A stretch of DNA of 64,000 nt from Duganella sp. Root336D2 (GCF_001425005.1 NZ_LMDB01000002.1:297916-361915), one strand, 5' to 3'. Numbered from the stretch's first letter, positions 55,401-63,200 are shown. The notes: generated by a model from the sequence alone, not told the origin. Numbers and translations: made by a program.

Positions 55401-56326
55401 TTGGCAAGTCGGTGTTGCCGGTGCTGGGCGATGCCTACACCCTGCAAGGTCAGGCGTCGACGACGGCCGAGGGCCTGTTCCTGCGCGACGCCAGCCAGTC
55501 GGCATCGATCGCCTGGGACGAGGACGGCTGCGGCAGTGCCGCGCCGACGGCCGGTCCCGAGGTGCAGATCTGCCCGGCGCCAGGTTCGACCAGCGGCGCC
55601 GATGCAGGCGTGCTGAGCGGCAGTTACGGCCAGGGGCGCACGCTGCTGTTCGGCTTCGACTTTGCGGCCAGCTGCACGGCGCAAGGGGCCGACCCGGCTT
55701 GGCAGGCGACTGCGCGCAGCAGCTTCGACTGGCTGAACCAGCCGCAGGCGGAGCCCTCGGGCACCGTCGTGGCGGGTGATACCGTGGTGCGGCGCACCAG
55801 CCTGCACAACAGCGGCATGGCCAGCAGCGTGAACGTGACGGTGCAGTTGCCGGCTGGCGCCAAGCTGCTTGACAGCAAGCCGGCGGCGCAGCTCACCAGT
55901 GGCGCCAGCGGCGACCTGCTGAGCTGGCCGCTGACCCTGGATGGCGGCGCCGACGCGCAGCTCGAGCTGCGCCTGCAGGCACCGCTGGCAGCGGGCAGCT
56001 ACCAGCTGCACTACAGCGTCAGCACGGTCAGCGGCGGTAGCACCAAGGTGCTCAGCAGCCAGGATGTCGGCCTGCAGGTTGTCGACCTGGCAGCGGCAGG
56101 GCCGGCTGCGGCCGATGCGGTGGCGCTGCTCGACAGCGGAACTGCGCGCAGCGATGCCATGGCGTGGCTGGCGCGTGCCCGTGCCTCGGCTACGGCCGGT
56201 TCGTACGAGCGCGCCCTGCGCGAAGCGGCAACGGCGCAGGCAAGGCTGGAACAATTGGGCAGCAATGCCACGGCAGCGCAGCAAGCGTTGGCGCGCCTGG
56301 TGCGCGCGATCGAGCGCCGGATGTGA
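37430..56326 (+). CDS. Giant exported multidomain protein (6298 residues)
   Basis: One uninterrupted frame. Residues 1-29 are a signal peptide (LLLALAFTVCGTAWA). Order read by eye: HExxH domain (about 30-345) with H169-E-F-L-H173; a helical toroid of prenyltransferase/squalene-cyclase-like repeats (372-624; QNADGGWG, RQNPDGGWG, RQNPDGGFG); five CARDB domains (632-1200); a FlgD-like domain with SPNGDGVKD (1204-1310); a beta-propeller (1314-1727); further FlgD-like domains near 1824, 2561 and 2780; bacterial Ig-like and Fn3 domains to about 4180, including a discoidin-like stretch near 3800-3890; two Fn3-propeller-CARDB modules (about 4040-5220); more CARDB/Ig-like domains; a possible amidotransferase-like domain (5845-6104); a DUF11-like domain and a helical tail. 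No LPXTG, autotransporter barrel or type I signal is seen at the C-terminus. Function unknown; a surface adhesin or scaffold with a protease-like head is plausible. Domain borders are approximate. Confidence 0.9.
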   Translation: MRMFTSVKKICRAWLLLALAFTVCGTAWADFPAVKAFPHTGVFRPQLVRIKHDVAVISMDGNYNRDLADGGVNIEPRTEIAKEFLRTHADKYDFIVVFSNFEYNTKDALAFHIGVQNKVGGLGLEAFDNTAEFGSRGKLLGYIDMAALSRYNLNPYSTGFDRVLQVFAHEFLHQWGSHVKVRGPDGKPSDVLLGRDGAHWSFLLDSGASVEFGNQWQDNGNGTFTSVAGQQFFSPLDLYLMGMLKKEEVPPFFLIDSPAVDKKRLPENGVTISGSRRNLSIDDVIAVEGPRTPDAEHAQKEFRLGFVLLTRPGEKVSDEVLANLGAVRTAITTRLSVLTGGRALVQSYLEPKVEVAGPGTPPDTGPVRISASTHDGLLWLRKQSSGGPWRDNPMTAVRDTTVVLDTIIDADGVEFNKTSGLQWLRTQANSNTDYQARTIRALMRYKINADDAAAKLATAQNADGGWGVAPGYQSNALDTALALLALQPFDTSLAAGRLAPAASYLAARQNPDGGWGNLNGGVSRTYASAIVVQAMAGRVQGGDLLNKAKAFLASRQNPDGGFGDSPSTVHDTVNVMQALLAQNGLSAVRSGDAIAYVSSSQRTDGSWDGSAYSTALAVRLLKSSGLFNWTTAGMQAAPAAPTDGQSVILSFKVSNTGTTSAPAGVARLYDGDPATGGVSVGNDIAIPPLAIGGSVELQQVWSTFNKEGTHQLVLVVDPSGKVTESSKSDNEARIAVTVKTAPAGTELLLNASDITVTPAKPAKLPTVLGVSALISNIGKTDAKDVRVVLMQGQGTAARIVAEKQLNMLGRTQQVVNFSTTISQSGAYDYTVVIDPDNRISEQDKANNSAGAHVETAAALDLEVTQQDVSILSSPVYLGSDANFKIKLRNAGTQDSPPFKVRYTVSDGTNSVEAAVRTLQLASGMSTEEDLVWRTTMGGDLTMTVEIDPDSVLAESDRSNNAAGFSFRALVANGSNLAISFKELTVKPAPVLEGSPVQLSQVVRNTGNASANNIEVAFYDGDPAGGHMIGSLQTIPALAAGASATVSVQWPRFPDAAEHIVFVVVDPSNKQTELSRDDNSAFLSVSGSSLPDLAVSDGDLVLTPAAPRPGDPIDVAVKVANLGKQVAQGVVVRLYSGEPAQGGSQIGAEQQIAALAGGDSRVLHFAVPAHAAGGLNFVVVADPDQRIEEKTRANNTARLVTTVQDGDLFITERYFSPNGDGVKDSTMLSFRLKQLGDVSVQVLDKDDKVVRQFSGAGMTQVNGGSVSWDGVDERGALMADGSYRLRLLGKDGSVLGEKTTNVDTNRSPVLAALGTEFEYRRNLSCEAPYIDYDHQEVDTVYSNPVPSAYFTADENQVFMQSVEDQERKMRPNFWRAFSDGSNLNPLLSGALLEKSNWTNFSIAANGKLVAATRKPWDTGHYELWIMQGDGGNPRKLRDFGSDNFAGKLSSDGRHFLATVGGKRLRIPVDGSGEVILGDALAPRKDNQFDGWSPDGRLRAVLTKVLIPDGRRQGQNYIHVEVQDEDGKTVFSADTRRGRGDSSWQLATTGVTWADDSRHFGFGHSFAPVDCGNAGAGGTSSTEPCGFGHVFTLVDLDKRNLTPVAATRLPAAGSEGTAASVARYQFAPEGKSVIRTVYDREFCGTKSDLSDPCLAVIDLENGKIRSLFAEQASGTLGDHGVPRNFEIAGFLPSGRQMLFISTDASEDPASACYQKGADLYTIGSLYNLTADLRAVRGTSAALMLSGTASDLNFKRFRLEYATAEAPEDWKAIQPASATPVIDTAFTTWVPPGYGRYLVRLTVEDTAGNLRERVINVTWDDRPSITDVYKDNEFVSPNGDKVQDEYVLHYRVQEPVHLEFQVLDKNMSVVRSVSRDHFGVGIESSFVWDGRNDAGIAMPDGQYRVRLQDYEFFATLDRQAPAGKLEMTSAYGQLEPGLPIAWAVPKLIWKSSDNNYLSMSQEKGSGETPAEWSEVGRYPELASEGSSSLITRRGQELLMGDYINIQYRMTVMDKAGNQTVLNSGLAKQEVFLLANASHKELPGGRVAASEAFSYVEPGHLAAAWLPSLDRNLPIRLRVFESVRKPLAAVVVQFQDIPDPRKPLKPGESREVCETCWHEVAMKKFGVMKTAETFVATDVPRDGNFEMLWDASGLDRSKFYLVRVKLLDVDGAEATSLIDYILPPGMEDVHIVQIGGARHQRMDLIESVVTDEPVERVELRIKSQFIDDKSGPVDPRYMTERTIHTVYAPGFQLYNRMLDYKLLETLDLHNCATYQFQLVAYTVSGRKLESKPSWTALPPECLDISWVVKPVPAETCNATPSGKTQITLFPYDLLPRTEPVKPRLVQLQLGETQANGEESILNNWNDITDRGKYTFDLDTSALPAGMRTYFARLIDEFGNKVDVPVTVEVAHDAPTLRVTAPVAGKVCPVHDKDNRPQLAVEAEVISNSPIRYGVEWGGDPWQQTTCTENEERCLRADPVQTAHAGKPNPEDSPDAEERFLKEYHHPGYKAKNGEVGRIPLDPLKKSVTFRLHSFNAAGHNTCTAPVEVEYDAQVAVESLKLDRAVFSPFAAAPLSHTTLTITPDEDVTLDVEVVPAQSHGDGKFSATGPAVRTLAKGRTAAAGPTTIEWDGRDNNQQVVADGLYALRVTYWDGCQNQLVDMAGVIVDGTPPVLGIAAPAAHTSLGLNTSVTGSVRDVRLLAYELKFALASAPETWLPLATGNAPTADDAGSQLLANWNTYGLSGPATLRLSAIDGAGNQSKLDVPVTIGASGALLSAFEGSPLVFSPNGDGRVDAVSLRWSLLQPAKLTLEISPAAAAGQSIAVLLKDEAAEPGARAIAWDGKGSNGAVMADGKYLAKLVAVAVDGSGTTQEEVVKLVLDNTAPGLAFSHPKGEFATARGSAMVNVSDDNLESYKTYFSTAPANEASWQLASEGNVAANGLAAKSLEGLAEGSYALKVVAVDQAANRSDLQKTFAIDNTPPKPTLTAPADGSYLSIRKNPVAVRGKVEEANPASFALRLAPAGAGGATDLASGNGKPASELLANWDLSGLADGRYVLTLHAQDLAGLEADAAVTVTVDNTAPLAVITTPANGSYVRKAADIIGVARDENLQDYRIDIAPGGKAAAQRWSPLGSGSAAVDNAVLLPWKALPADGVHTLRLTVTDKAGNTSETMAEITVDTTPPAAPQGVRAVVEKGKDIRVSWTANTEPDLAGYIVYRDGQRLNQDLLQAAVYLDPGLDAGTYNYVVKAVDKAGWESEPSQNAPATISSQELTAAIYGPLDGARISASVDVTGTASAGKAFKEYRLYMGVGTQPSTWKLVRRSPVPTVADILGALATFGIAENEFITLKLEAEDLSGQVAQAQVAVQVDNSPPLAPTQLVGSLQGNNANLSWTASTSADVAGYLLWRNGKLANATGPVVGSLKPYLIKQTSFKDLKLPNGDYAYTVQAMDQAENLSPLSNTVQLAVHGTPHAVLAAPLNNAKVGDGVYLRATSADTDIASVEFQYRAASDGAWSAVAPAVAQMPFGVKWNNAGLPFGDYQLQVIATSKFGLVDPAPTPILVHLGDYRVPELSAKVKGNAVTLTWQTVPSGASGLVIQRTGARDTDKQEWNLDASARELVDTDVAPGAYAYTIRAKFADGTEGASSNAVPVLVYAPVYRQPYTPTAEASFQLQASAVGRGQLLLVRRVEGQPDLEMSIPTADDGKIVQPVLPVELGENRFELTHMDGQGNESMMARFRVVRGAPPAQPRALTVSRNTAGTLSASWLANAEGNIAGYGVALAGERSVAPLDLWECEYSSMTRDSSDRCPSEERTDWTWTPDPELGLADAWYQVSAEGRMNFSRFTTQWLAGSVAADFDIEGWSGQEWVPLASVRGNARSRVDSVLPQPYRSDRVRVKLMPTEQGLPTMTGFSVTTEHLAAGTHMEWAGALRGVRVEVAAQNELGLFGPAAARTEGDTDSMPPTAVVLSGSVNGSQVRLAWTASQAADVARYEVRMDGSVLGETPGLTFNTELKNGLYQFNVVAIDADGNRSPASNTVALRVDVAPAAAPVNLAAQAQGGGIALAWGRPSADMLVFRVLRATQPGGAYAVVAEQIYGLSFLDTSAVPGTRYYYVVVALDGAGNAGKNSNEADATMAEPDLLAAPVLFAPTIAGMPVSTRQPAVEVVANAVPGAQLSLLRDGQVIATAATQAQAGSDKVKVDAGTSNADASPDGRSLLAVGQAAYLLDFAAKSATPVPVLDGASAPRWSHDGRSIAFVDTANGGQVQTYVPGTGAVVAVGSLSGAQPELAWSPNDSTLAVAAPDGDGNASLWLLTVADGSQRQLVVGNGAENYAKLAWSPDGKSLAWTGGAGVRLAAVTDGAVTALAGDRQVSALGWSRDGATLLVSTVDGDAHSVSGYTVANGQAAELGVYGRATGALRTVPANDGFFQVEDGRLVQRSSKGEYRAQLADDVDGSAALLASGNGYLMYRNRGQQWVRLSPAGTARFGYVQLQAGLNRLTARSGGQGSPSAPVDVTLVDAFQPNLALTEDDFSFDKDVLEAGKPVRLGVAVHNTGTGDAGAFTVVLSAADANGGVTALGSRAIGRLAAGQQQLVEADWTPALAGSYSIAAEIQAPAVAESSTDDNRAVKAVVVVAPVPAPVLSVQGVPAGSALALSWVQPAAEAVTSHRVRRATAANGPFDQLGYARETQYVDHGAKNGVRYYYVVTALDADGRDRATSNVASGMAQDTVAPEAPVVLSPASAGMPATLAIGSADIDVSAEPGATVTLVRGGREAGQGVALREYGSSELTLPRGSRLVSVSANGGKLVYETNNEEFILLDRQTAATRKLELGEASNLSLSPDGKVLAYSVRRADGNFDMRSLQLDGGTANTLATFYANVSVAQWSADSRHVMFTGAQVPGQIGAWQADLASGKRSLLADNVSDPAMSKDGQYLAFTRDSALQVIKASDGSPVAGAEAEVSDLSWSLDGKLLFVQSGADHIGELKEMTVPGGAVQTLLKTSAPYALRGARWAGAPGHFLATVEDDAAFYSHEGFRLTERDYRLSSAQEIWTTRNGQVFVDRQFESALRYDPAGLVTFKGVTLKEGDNIVSAYAVDADGRRGADALPAHILYNPAPQPDLAAGENDIVVLPAAPLLGESARVTAVVRNAGSADAANVGVALVVRDPQGGLTTLASSSLASLAAGASEPVTADWKPAVAGVHTFVLTLDAANTVVERDEFNNTGVRTVRVAEYALPQLVVRTDAARYGSNAPVAGTILLSNAGPAVSGRLALRVEDAQGYLAATLPEQAVPQLATAQELTLGTSWNTGSYLAGDYRLVGELVDADGKVLQRASAAFSIGAERQANATLAVDRGQYTAGQDVRLSGTVQLAAANAQLDGASAVLQVVASDDSVVWSTTLPIGTLLPGAAADVAATWNLGSAAAGNYRARLKAFAGGSQLASAETTFVVVDASATASLSGELSLSSLAVSNGDRLAARYTLNNAGNRGLAGVPLAVIISRADNGTVLASVPAQADIAARGQTPGEAGFEVAAWPLTTLQVVLQATLDGRPVTLQRATLRVIDRLAPTLAWVAPGAGSIVGGAEAAVVAKAADSESQVASVEVAVDDGAWRGMAPRKLSEGLYGSPLQGLADGAHNFRARATDSFGNVSTEAVLNLVVDNTAPVISISGVEEGGRYPAAVTPVASTADAHLSSVLIMLDNAAFASGTPVSAPGQHTLQVTARDLAGNSATRSVSFTLASAAPELSGTLQANPAQVEVGASVALSGTVHNGATPAPGTRIDLSVANSATGAVLFQSSDSVDLAANGSWTLDRGWRVAGPANTSYLATLTATAGGSSSVLAQAGFTAVEPLPVLDVQQSAGNVGRVLVLSMCKRSMYANLGRCGAAPITGDAATTLLLCDSNRAKTIDQFLDGLGVPHKTVTKESDFAKELRSGAYSSYWISGGATKLRQPLTSELRNGLYLGEALVADGMHDLRQADRALDSLLGVQYSGRFAANAVPKLSLTGQLFGKSVLPVLGDAYTLQGQASTTAEGLFLRDASQSASIAWDEDGCGSAAPTAGPEVQICPAPGSTSGADAGVLSGSYGQGRTLLFGFDFAASCTAQGADPAWQATARSSFDWLNQPQAEPSGTVVAGDTVVRRTSLHNSGMASSVNVTVQLPAGAKLLDSKPAAQLTSGASGDLLSWPLTLDGGADAQLELRLQAPLAAGSYQLHYSVSTVSGGSTKVLSSQDVGLQVVDLAAAGPAAADAVALLDSGTARSDAMAWLARARASATAGSYERALREAATAQARLEQLGSNATAAQQALARLVRAIERRM

Positions 56327-56340
56327 TGGAGATGATGGGA

Positions 56341-57177
56341 ATGAATTACAAGAGCATGCTGGCAGGGGCGCTTGCGCTGGCCTGGGGCTTACCTTGCCTG
56401 GCGCAGGAACTGGACCTGGGAACGGCTGGCCGTTACGCTGCCTTTATCTATGGCGACGCCAGCGGCCTGCAGAAGGTGGAGGGGCGCCTGGCTGTGGGCC
56501 GCAACCTGAACGTGAGCCAGCTTGATGTCGGCCGCAGCCTGCCGCCCGCCAACGATAACCTGCCCAGCCTGGTGGTTGGCCGCAACGTCGCGGCCTACAC
56601 GGCCGGCGATATCTGGAGCGCCAGCGGGCGCAAAGGCTATGGCGTGGTAGCGGCCGGTATCAACGGCGCATCTGGCAGCCTCGACCTTCGCCAGGACGCG
56701 GGCGCCGTCGATTTTGCCGCCGAAACGGCCTGGCTCGACATGCTGTCGGCCAGCCTGAGGGCGCGTACCGCCACCGGCAAGACTACGCAATCGCTGTACA
56801 CCGTGACCCTGACCGGCACCAACGCCGCACTGGAAGTATTCAACCTGCAGTCGACCCAGGTGGCCAGCGGCAAGACGCTGGTGCTGTCGAATATCAAGCC
56901 GGGCGCGTGGATCGTGCTGAATGTCGGCTCCGACGCGCAGCGCCAGGCCACGGTCGGCTGGACGCACACGCCGCTGCAGGCGATCAAGTCCCGTGTGCTG
57001 TACAACTTTTTTGATGCCGACGTGGTGACGCTGCCCGGCATCACGGTGTGGGGCACCCTGCTGGCGCCCCAGGCCTGCATCAAAGCCAACGGCGGCAGGG
57101 TGGAAGGCGCGGTGATCGCAGCCAGCTGGAACGGGGCGGCGGAAATCGCCCAGGCGCCTTTAACGCCGGGGCCCTGA
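56341..57177 (+). CDS. Choice-of-anchor A family exported protein
   Basis: 278 residues from the ATG at 56341; in-frame ATGs at 56326, 56332 and 56335 are alternatives, and GGAG at 56328-56331 best serves 56341. A signal peptide is present (GALALAWGLPCLAQ). The fold signature of choice-of-anchor A domains is clear: AFIYGDASGLQKVEGRLAVG, VGRNVAAYTAGDIW, the conserved ITVWGTLLAPQACIKANGG and VEGAVIAASWNGAAEI. Such domains occur in surface adhesins and collagen-binding-like proteins, often joined to various anchors; here there is no obvious C-terminal anchor. It follows the giant gene with a 14-base gap and precedes the RHS gene. Confidence 0.85.
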   Translation: MNYKSMLAGALALAWGLPCLAQELDLGTAGRYAAFIYGDASGLQKVEGRLAVGRNLNVSQLDVGRSLPPANDNLPSLVVGRNVAAYTAGDIWSASGRKGYGVVAAGINGASGSLDLRQDAGAVDFAAETAWLDMLSASLRARTATGKTTQSLYTVTLTGTNAALEVFNLQSTQVASGKTLVLSNIKPGAWIVLNVGSDAQRQATVGWTHTPLQAIKSRVLYNFFDADVVTLPGITVWGTLLAPQACIKANGGRVEGAVIAASWNGAAEIAQAPLTPGP

Positions 57178-57234
57178 ACGCTCCGCCCGACATCAGAACA
57201 AATACATAAGTAACACCAGACTGGAATGCAAAGT

Positions 57235-60200
57235 ATGAAATGCAGGTTGAATTGGCGCGCCACCGTGGCCGCCGTGCTGGCAATCTTCACCGTCGCGGGC
57301 GCTTCGGCGCAGGACCAAAAGGCGGCCGAACGCAAGATTGTCGACCGGATCGCCGCCGGCGCGGATGCCTCGCCGCTGATTGGCCAGTACCTGCAAAACA
57401 AACCGTCCCTGGGCAGTCCGCGCCTGGACCGGGCCGCCACGCTGCGCCAGCTGCAAGCGGCCGAAGCCAACCTGGCCGACGCCCTGAAAGCCTGGAAAGG
57501 CAAAGGCAATGCCGACGCCGCTGGCGCGGCGTACCGCGAATGGCAGGCGGCCGTTTTGCTGATGCAGGCGCGCCATCGTTCGATTGAAGGAAAGCTGGCT
57601 GGCAGCGCGGACGGCTCGTCCTATGTGGCAGCACAGCGCGATGTGGCGGAAGGCATGAAGGCGCGCCGCGACCAGGTCGTCAAGCTGCTCGACCCGCTGC
57701 TCGGCACTGCGCCGCAGCCTGCTGCAAAGGCCGCAGCCAAAAACGCTCCTAAAGAAGCTGCAAAAGATTCCGGCAAGTCGATTGCCGAAGCACTCGCGCT
57801 GCTGCAATCCGAAGCGCCGAAGAAGGCGCCTGAGCCGGTGCTGCATGCCCTCAACCTGCCAGTCGGTGGACTTAGCCTGGCGACCCGAGCACCAGCACTG
57901 GTGCCGGCGATCAGCCCGGCATATGCAACGCTGGCCGACGCCCCGAGCGCGCCGGAAGATGTCGCCGCCGCGCCGGAAGGCGAGCTGACCCCCGAGATTG
58001 TCGCCAAGGCCAAAGAGCTGGGCAACGACTACGTCCAGATTTACGAATATGTCCGTAACAACACCCGTACTACCTGGTACGCGGGGGCGGTGCAAGGCGC
58101 CGCCGGTACGCTGCGCAGCGGAAGCGGCAACGATGTCGACCAGGCTGCGTTGCTGGTGGCGCTGCTACGTGCGGCAGCACTGCCGACACGCTATGTGCAC
58201 GGCGTGATTGAACTGCCGCTGGAAAAAGTGGCGCAGGACATGGGCCTGCAAGACCCGGCGCTGGTGCCGGCCGCGCTGACCAAGGCCGGTGTGGCATTCA
58301 GCAGCGTGGCACGCGGCGGCAGGCTGGCCGCGGTGAACGTCGAGCATACCTGGGTCGAAGCGCGGGTACCGTACACCAATTACCGGGGTGCGGTAGTCGA
58401 TGCCTCGGGCAAGACCTGGATTCCGCTCGACCCTTCGTACAAAACCAGCAGCTGGAGTGCAAGCCAGCTGAAACTGTCCGACCTGGGCGGCGCTGCCGCG
58501 CTGCAGGACGCCTACCTGGGCAAGCCGGCAAGCGAATCGTTCGCCGAGTTCGTCAAGCGCAGCGGCACCGAACTGCTGCAGGCGCGCACCGGTGAGGCGC
58601 CCGACTACAACGCCGTGCTGGGCCAGCAGACGCTGGCCCCCTTGAACCTGAGCCTGTTGCCTAATTCGCTGCCGTACACGGTGGTGGCCATCACCTCGGA
58701 GGAAGCGCAGCTCGGCGCGGCATATGTCGTCAAGGCGCGCATCAAGCTGGCCAGCGGCGGCCGTACTGTGATGGCGACCGACCTGCCGCTGTACCAGGCG
58801 GTGAACCAGCGTGTCTCGCTGACCTATCAGCCGGCTTCGCTGGAAGACCACCGCCTCAGCCTGCTGATGGGGGGCATGGATGCGGTACCGCTTTACCTGA
58901 TCAAATTGCGTCCGCAACTGGCGCTGAGCGGCCATGTCGTGGCACGTGCCAGCGAAGGCCTGTCGGCCGGCAGCGAACTGCAGCTTGATGTCGAATTCAC
59001 CGGCCCGTTCGGCAGCCAGCGCCTCAGCCAGACCCTGAGCACCGGTGGCAACCAGGTGCTGGTCATGGCCGGCAATGTCATCACCCGTCCGGAAGGCACC
59101 GAACCGGGCGATACCGATAGCGATGCCATGCGCCTGATGGATGGCGTGGGCTCGGCCTATGCGCGCTCGTGGCTGCAGGGCGAAGACCAGTTTGCTGCGC
59201 TGGCCGGCGTGCGCGCATTGCATGCCGCGCCATCGCTGCTGATCCTGACCGACCGCTTCGATACGGTCTACCATGGCCAGACTCCCTACACCATGGAGTG
59301 GAAGGGTGTCACCATGGATGCGCTGTCGCATCCGGTGGACGCTGCCGGCAGCGCGGCGCGCGACTTCCTGCAACTGTCCGGCTTGCATGGCTCCTCGCTG
59401 GAATCGGACCTGTTCAAGCACCAGTTCGCAGTTGACGCGGTTTCGGCCGACCAGTTGCTGGCACAAGCGAAGGCCGACAATGTGGCGCTGCTGCGCGTCG
59501 ATAACGCCAGCCTGGCAAAGCTCGAGGCCACCAGTCATGCGCCTGCGGTCAAGGACAGTGTGCGCAACCTGGCGCGCCTTGGCTACCGCATCGATATCCC
59601 GGCTGTGCCCGTCACGGTGGCCGACTGGACTGGCGCCGGCTGGCGCGCGGTCGACCCGGCCAGTGGCGCCAGCGGTTACTTCCTCTCGGGCAGCCTGCAC
59701 GGTGGCGCAACCGCAAACGCTCCGCAAGCCTGGACCCTGCATTTCCTGGCGGCGATCCTCGCGGCGCAGAACGGCCATGCTGCCATCTCCGATATCGGCG
59801 CTGTGCGCCAGTTGCTCAAGCTTGGCGGCAGCGACGGCCAGTGGGGCACGGTGGGGCAGGTGCTGGATCGCCCGCTGTCCGTGATTGCTGTCGATGGCGA
59901 TGGCGCTCCGGTGGCGGGCGTGCCGGTCACCTTCAATGTGACGGCAGGCGGCGGCACGGTGGGCGGCGGCCAATCGACGATTGTGGTGACTGATCAGTCG
60001 GGCATCGCCTCGGTCCAGCTTACCCTGGGCAAGAGCACCGGCGAGAATCCCCAGTACGTCAACATCAATCCGGGCGATAAATATGCAACGCGCGTATCGC
60101 AGCACCTGGTCGACGCGGTAGCGCCCAACGAGCGTGACAGCGTCGTCATCGACGCGCCATTTGATGCCACTGCGCAGCCGGACAAGCTGTCCCAGCTGGT

Positions 60201-63200
60201 TCTCTACAGCCCGCAAAAGAGTTCGAGCTATCCAGGTACCTGGGGCGAGACCGCTTTGCTCAAGACCGCGGACCAGTATGTCAATCCGCTGCCGGGCATT
60301 TCCGTCTCGGCCAGCATGGACTCGCAGATTGTGTGCCAGTCGGAGCAGGCCGAGTCGCATTTCAAGCCGGGTGCCCTGTTCAATGCGACCACCGGCGACG
60401 GACCTGACAAGTGCGACCCCGACACCCCCCTGCTGGGCGAGTGCGGCAAGCCGAGCATCAATTTGACCAGCGATAGCGATGGCGGCGTAGGCATCGGCGT
60501 CATCCTGTCGAATGATCGTGAAGGTAACAACTTCGTTACGGTCAAGGCCGGCAGCGTAAGCAGGACGATGCTTTACCAGGGCAACAAGAAGTGCGGACCT
60601 CGCGAAGTCTCGCGTAACCCGCCATCGATTACCCTGGGCATCTCCGGCGGGCTCCTGGATAGCGACGGGCACCAGATCAGCGCTGCCATGCCTGGCAAGG
60701 AATACAAGAATCCGGTCACGGCCGTGCTGACACGCGCCACCTATCCTTACGAGGTGCGCACCAACGAAAACGGTGCTTACCTGTATGTGTTCCCGTTCGT
60801 TAAGCACGAGCGAATCAGTGGCAATGTCACTTTCGAAGCCGACAATGGCGGCGCGACCACAGGTGTCTCATCCTCCGGCGCAGGCACCTTCGTGACGAGG
60901 GTTGTGGCCGGCTCCTTGCCTGCCGAGCACGGCGTATGGGCCAAGGCGCGCAAGATCCCGCTTGAGGTGCCATATATTTCGGAGAACGTGGTCCAGTTCG
61001 AAAAGACCGACGCTTCCGTTGATTCCCCAGTGCTCTCGGTCTTTTCGGTGCAGCCGCTGGTCAGCAATGTTACGCCGAGGAATGAAAGCGATGGCTTGAT
61101 TGGGCTCGACAACCACAATCACAGCCAGCAGCAACTGAGCGTTGAGTTCGGCTCCGCACCGGACAGCTATGCGACTACGTGGTCCGAGGTGGACCTGTAT
61201 GAAAACAATACCTGGGCCGGCACCATCCGTGGACCACTGGTCAAGGGCAAGGGCAAGGCGCTGATTCCGCGCGGGATGAATTTCGAGCCAGGCAAGATTT
61301 ATCATGCCGAGCTGGTGCTGAACCGCGGCATGCAGGTCGAGATGCGCTCCGAGCGTTTCGCTTTGCCGACGCGCCCGCGCCTGATTTCCTTCCTGCGTGC
61401 TTCGAAGCCAACCCTGACAGTTGACGAAATCAACAAGCGTGCTTGCGAGATCCAAGGGCAGAGCTCGTTCGGATTCAACGTTCCCGTGGTGGCCACGCTG
61501 GAAATCCAGCCGCTCGACCCAAGCGGCAATCCGGCCGGTTCCAAGCGCACGCTGTTCAGCAACAAATCGTACGAAGCCGGCGACTTCAGCATCGGGCTGG
61601 ATGCGGGCCAGATCGGCACCGGCGACTTCCTGATGACGCTGAACGCGGTCAGCGCTATTGATCCAGGCGTGACGGACAGCGCGCTAAGCGGCTTCACCTC
61701 TAAATTCGAACGCTCCAACCCGCTGCAGGTAGGCCAGGTGCTGGTGCAAGGCGTCAAAGTGCGCGACGGCACGCTGACCGCCCAGCCTTACCCCGTGGCG
61801 GAACCGGGCCGCGGCCCGTCGCTGCGTTTCCAGCCTACTTACAGCTCGGGTGTGCAGCGCCACATGGGCCCGATGGGCATGAACTGGGGTCACAACTGGG
61901 ACTCCGGCGTGACAGTCAATAGTTGCGGCGACGTCACGGTAAGCGGCGGCGATAGCGGCAACGTGATCTTCTTCCCAGATGTCAAGGGCAACCTTGTGCC
62001 GGCCAAAGGCTACCATTCCACTCTGGTACGCGATGGCAACGATTTTGATTTCTTCAGCAAGGATGGCACCCAGTACCACTACGCCTTCATTGACGCACCG
62101 AACCAATGGAAGCTGATGTGGGTGAAGGACAGCAATGGCAACACGCTGACCTTGACTTACGACATGCTGGCGCGTCCGGCACCGCTGCTGAAGACGGTCA
62201 CCGCCACCGATGGCCGCATCCTGCGTTTCAATTATGCCGATGCGAAAGTGGCGCTTCCAGGCCGGAGCGAAATCCTCCCCGTTATCAGCTCTGTGACTGG
62301 TCCGGGCCTGGACATGGTCTTCAAACACGATGGCTTCGGTAACCTGGTCAAAGTCACCGGCAACGGACGCAGCGAAGAGTTTGCATACAGCGTCGACGAG
62401 ATGGGGATCACCAACCGGAACCAGCTGACCGGCTACACCGACCCGAACGGGCGCACCACGAAATATGAATACAAGCATTATGAGCTGCCGCTGACGCTGC
62501 CAAGTAGCGGTACTCCGTTCGCAGTGCCGCAGACCGTGGTCAGCAAGGTGATTACGCCGACGGGCCCCGTGCAATTCGACTACGAGATCGGCGTCTTCAG
62601 CAAGACCACGATCACCAACCAGAAGGGCGCAGCAACCAGGTACGAGCTGAACAGCTTTGGTTCGCCGTTGAAGATCATCGACGGCGCCGGTACCACCACC
62701 ATGACGTGGGCCACCAACGACGTCCACATGCTGTCGAAGACCGACCCGCGCGGCGTGGAAGCCGTCTATGAATACGACACCGCCGGCAATATGGTGGCCG
62801 AGACCGTTGGCGGCAAGTCCATCAAACGCCGCTACATGATCCAGACCCAGCGTCCGTTCATCAAGGACAAGCTGCTGGAAGAGACCGATCGCAACCAGCA
62901 TACGACCACGTTTGGCCGCGATGACAGGGGCAACCTGCTGACCACCCAGCACCCCGATGGCGGCAAGACCAGCAATAGCTATAGCAGCAATGGCGACCTG
63001 ATTTCGACGACCGACGCCATGGGCGGGATGACGACCTTCCGTTACGACGCGAAGGGGAATCTGAAAGGCTTCACCGACCCGACCACCGCAGAAACGAAGT
63101 TGGCGCTGAATGAGCGCGGCCGTGTCGTTGCCAGGACTAACGCCCTTCTCAAGACCACGGCATTTGAAGTCGACGCGCTGGACCGCATTACCAGCCGCAC

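Noticed and set aside
43376..56284. Very long minus-strand reading frames inside the giant gene (43376-47497, 48800-53497, 53762-56284).
   Set aside because: They are antisense to a frame with signal peptide and many recognisable domains. Their translations are rich in Arg, His, Gln and Gly without any family motif, as expected from GC-biased codons read backwards.
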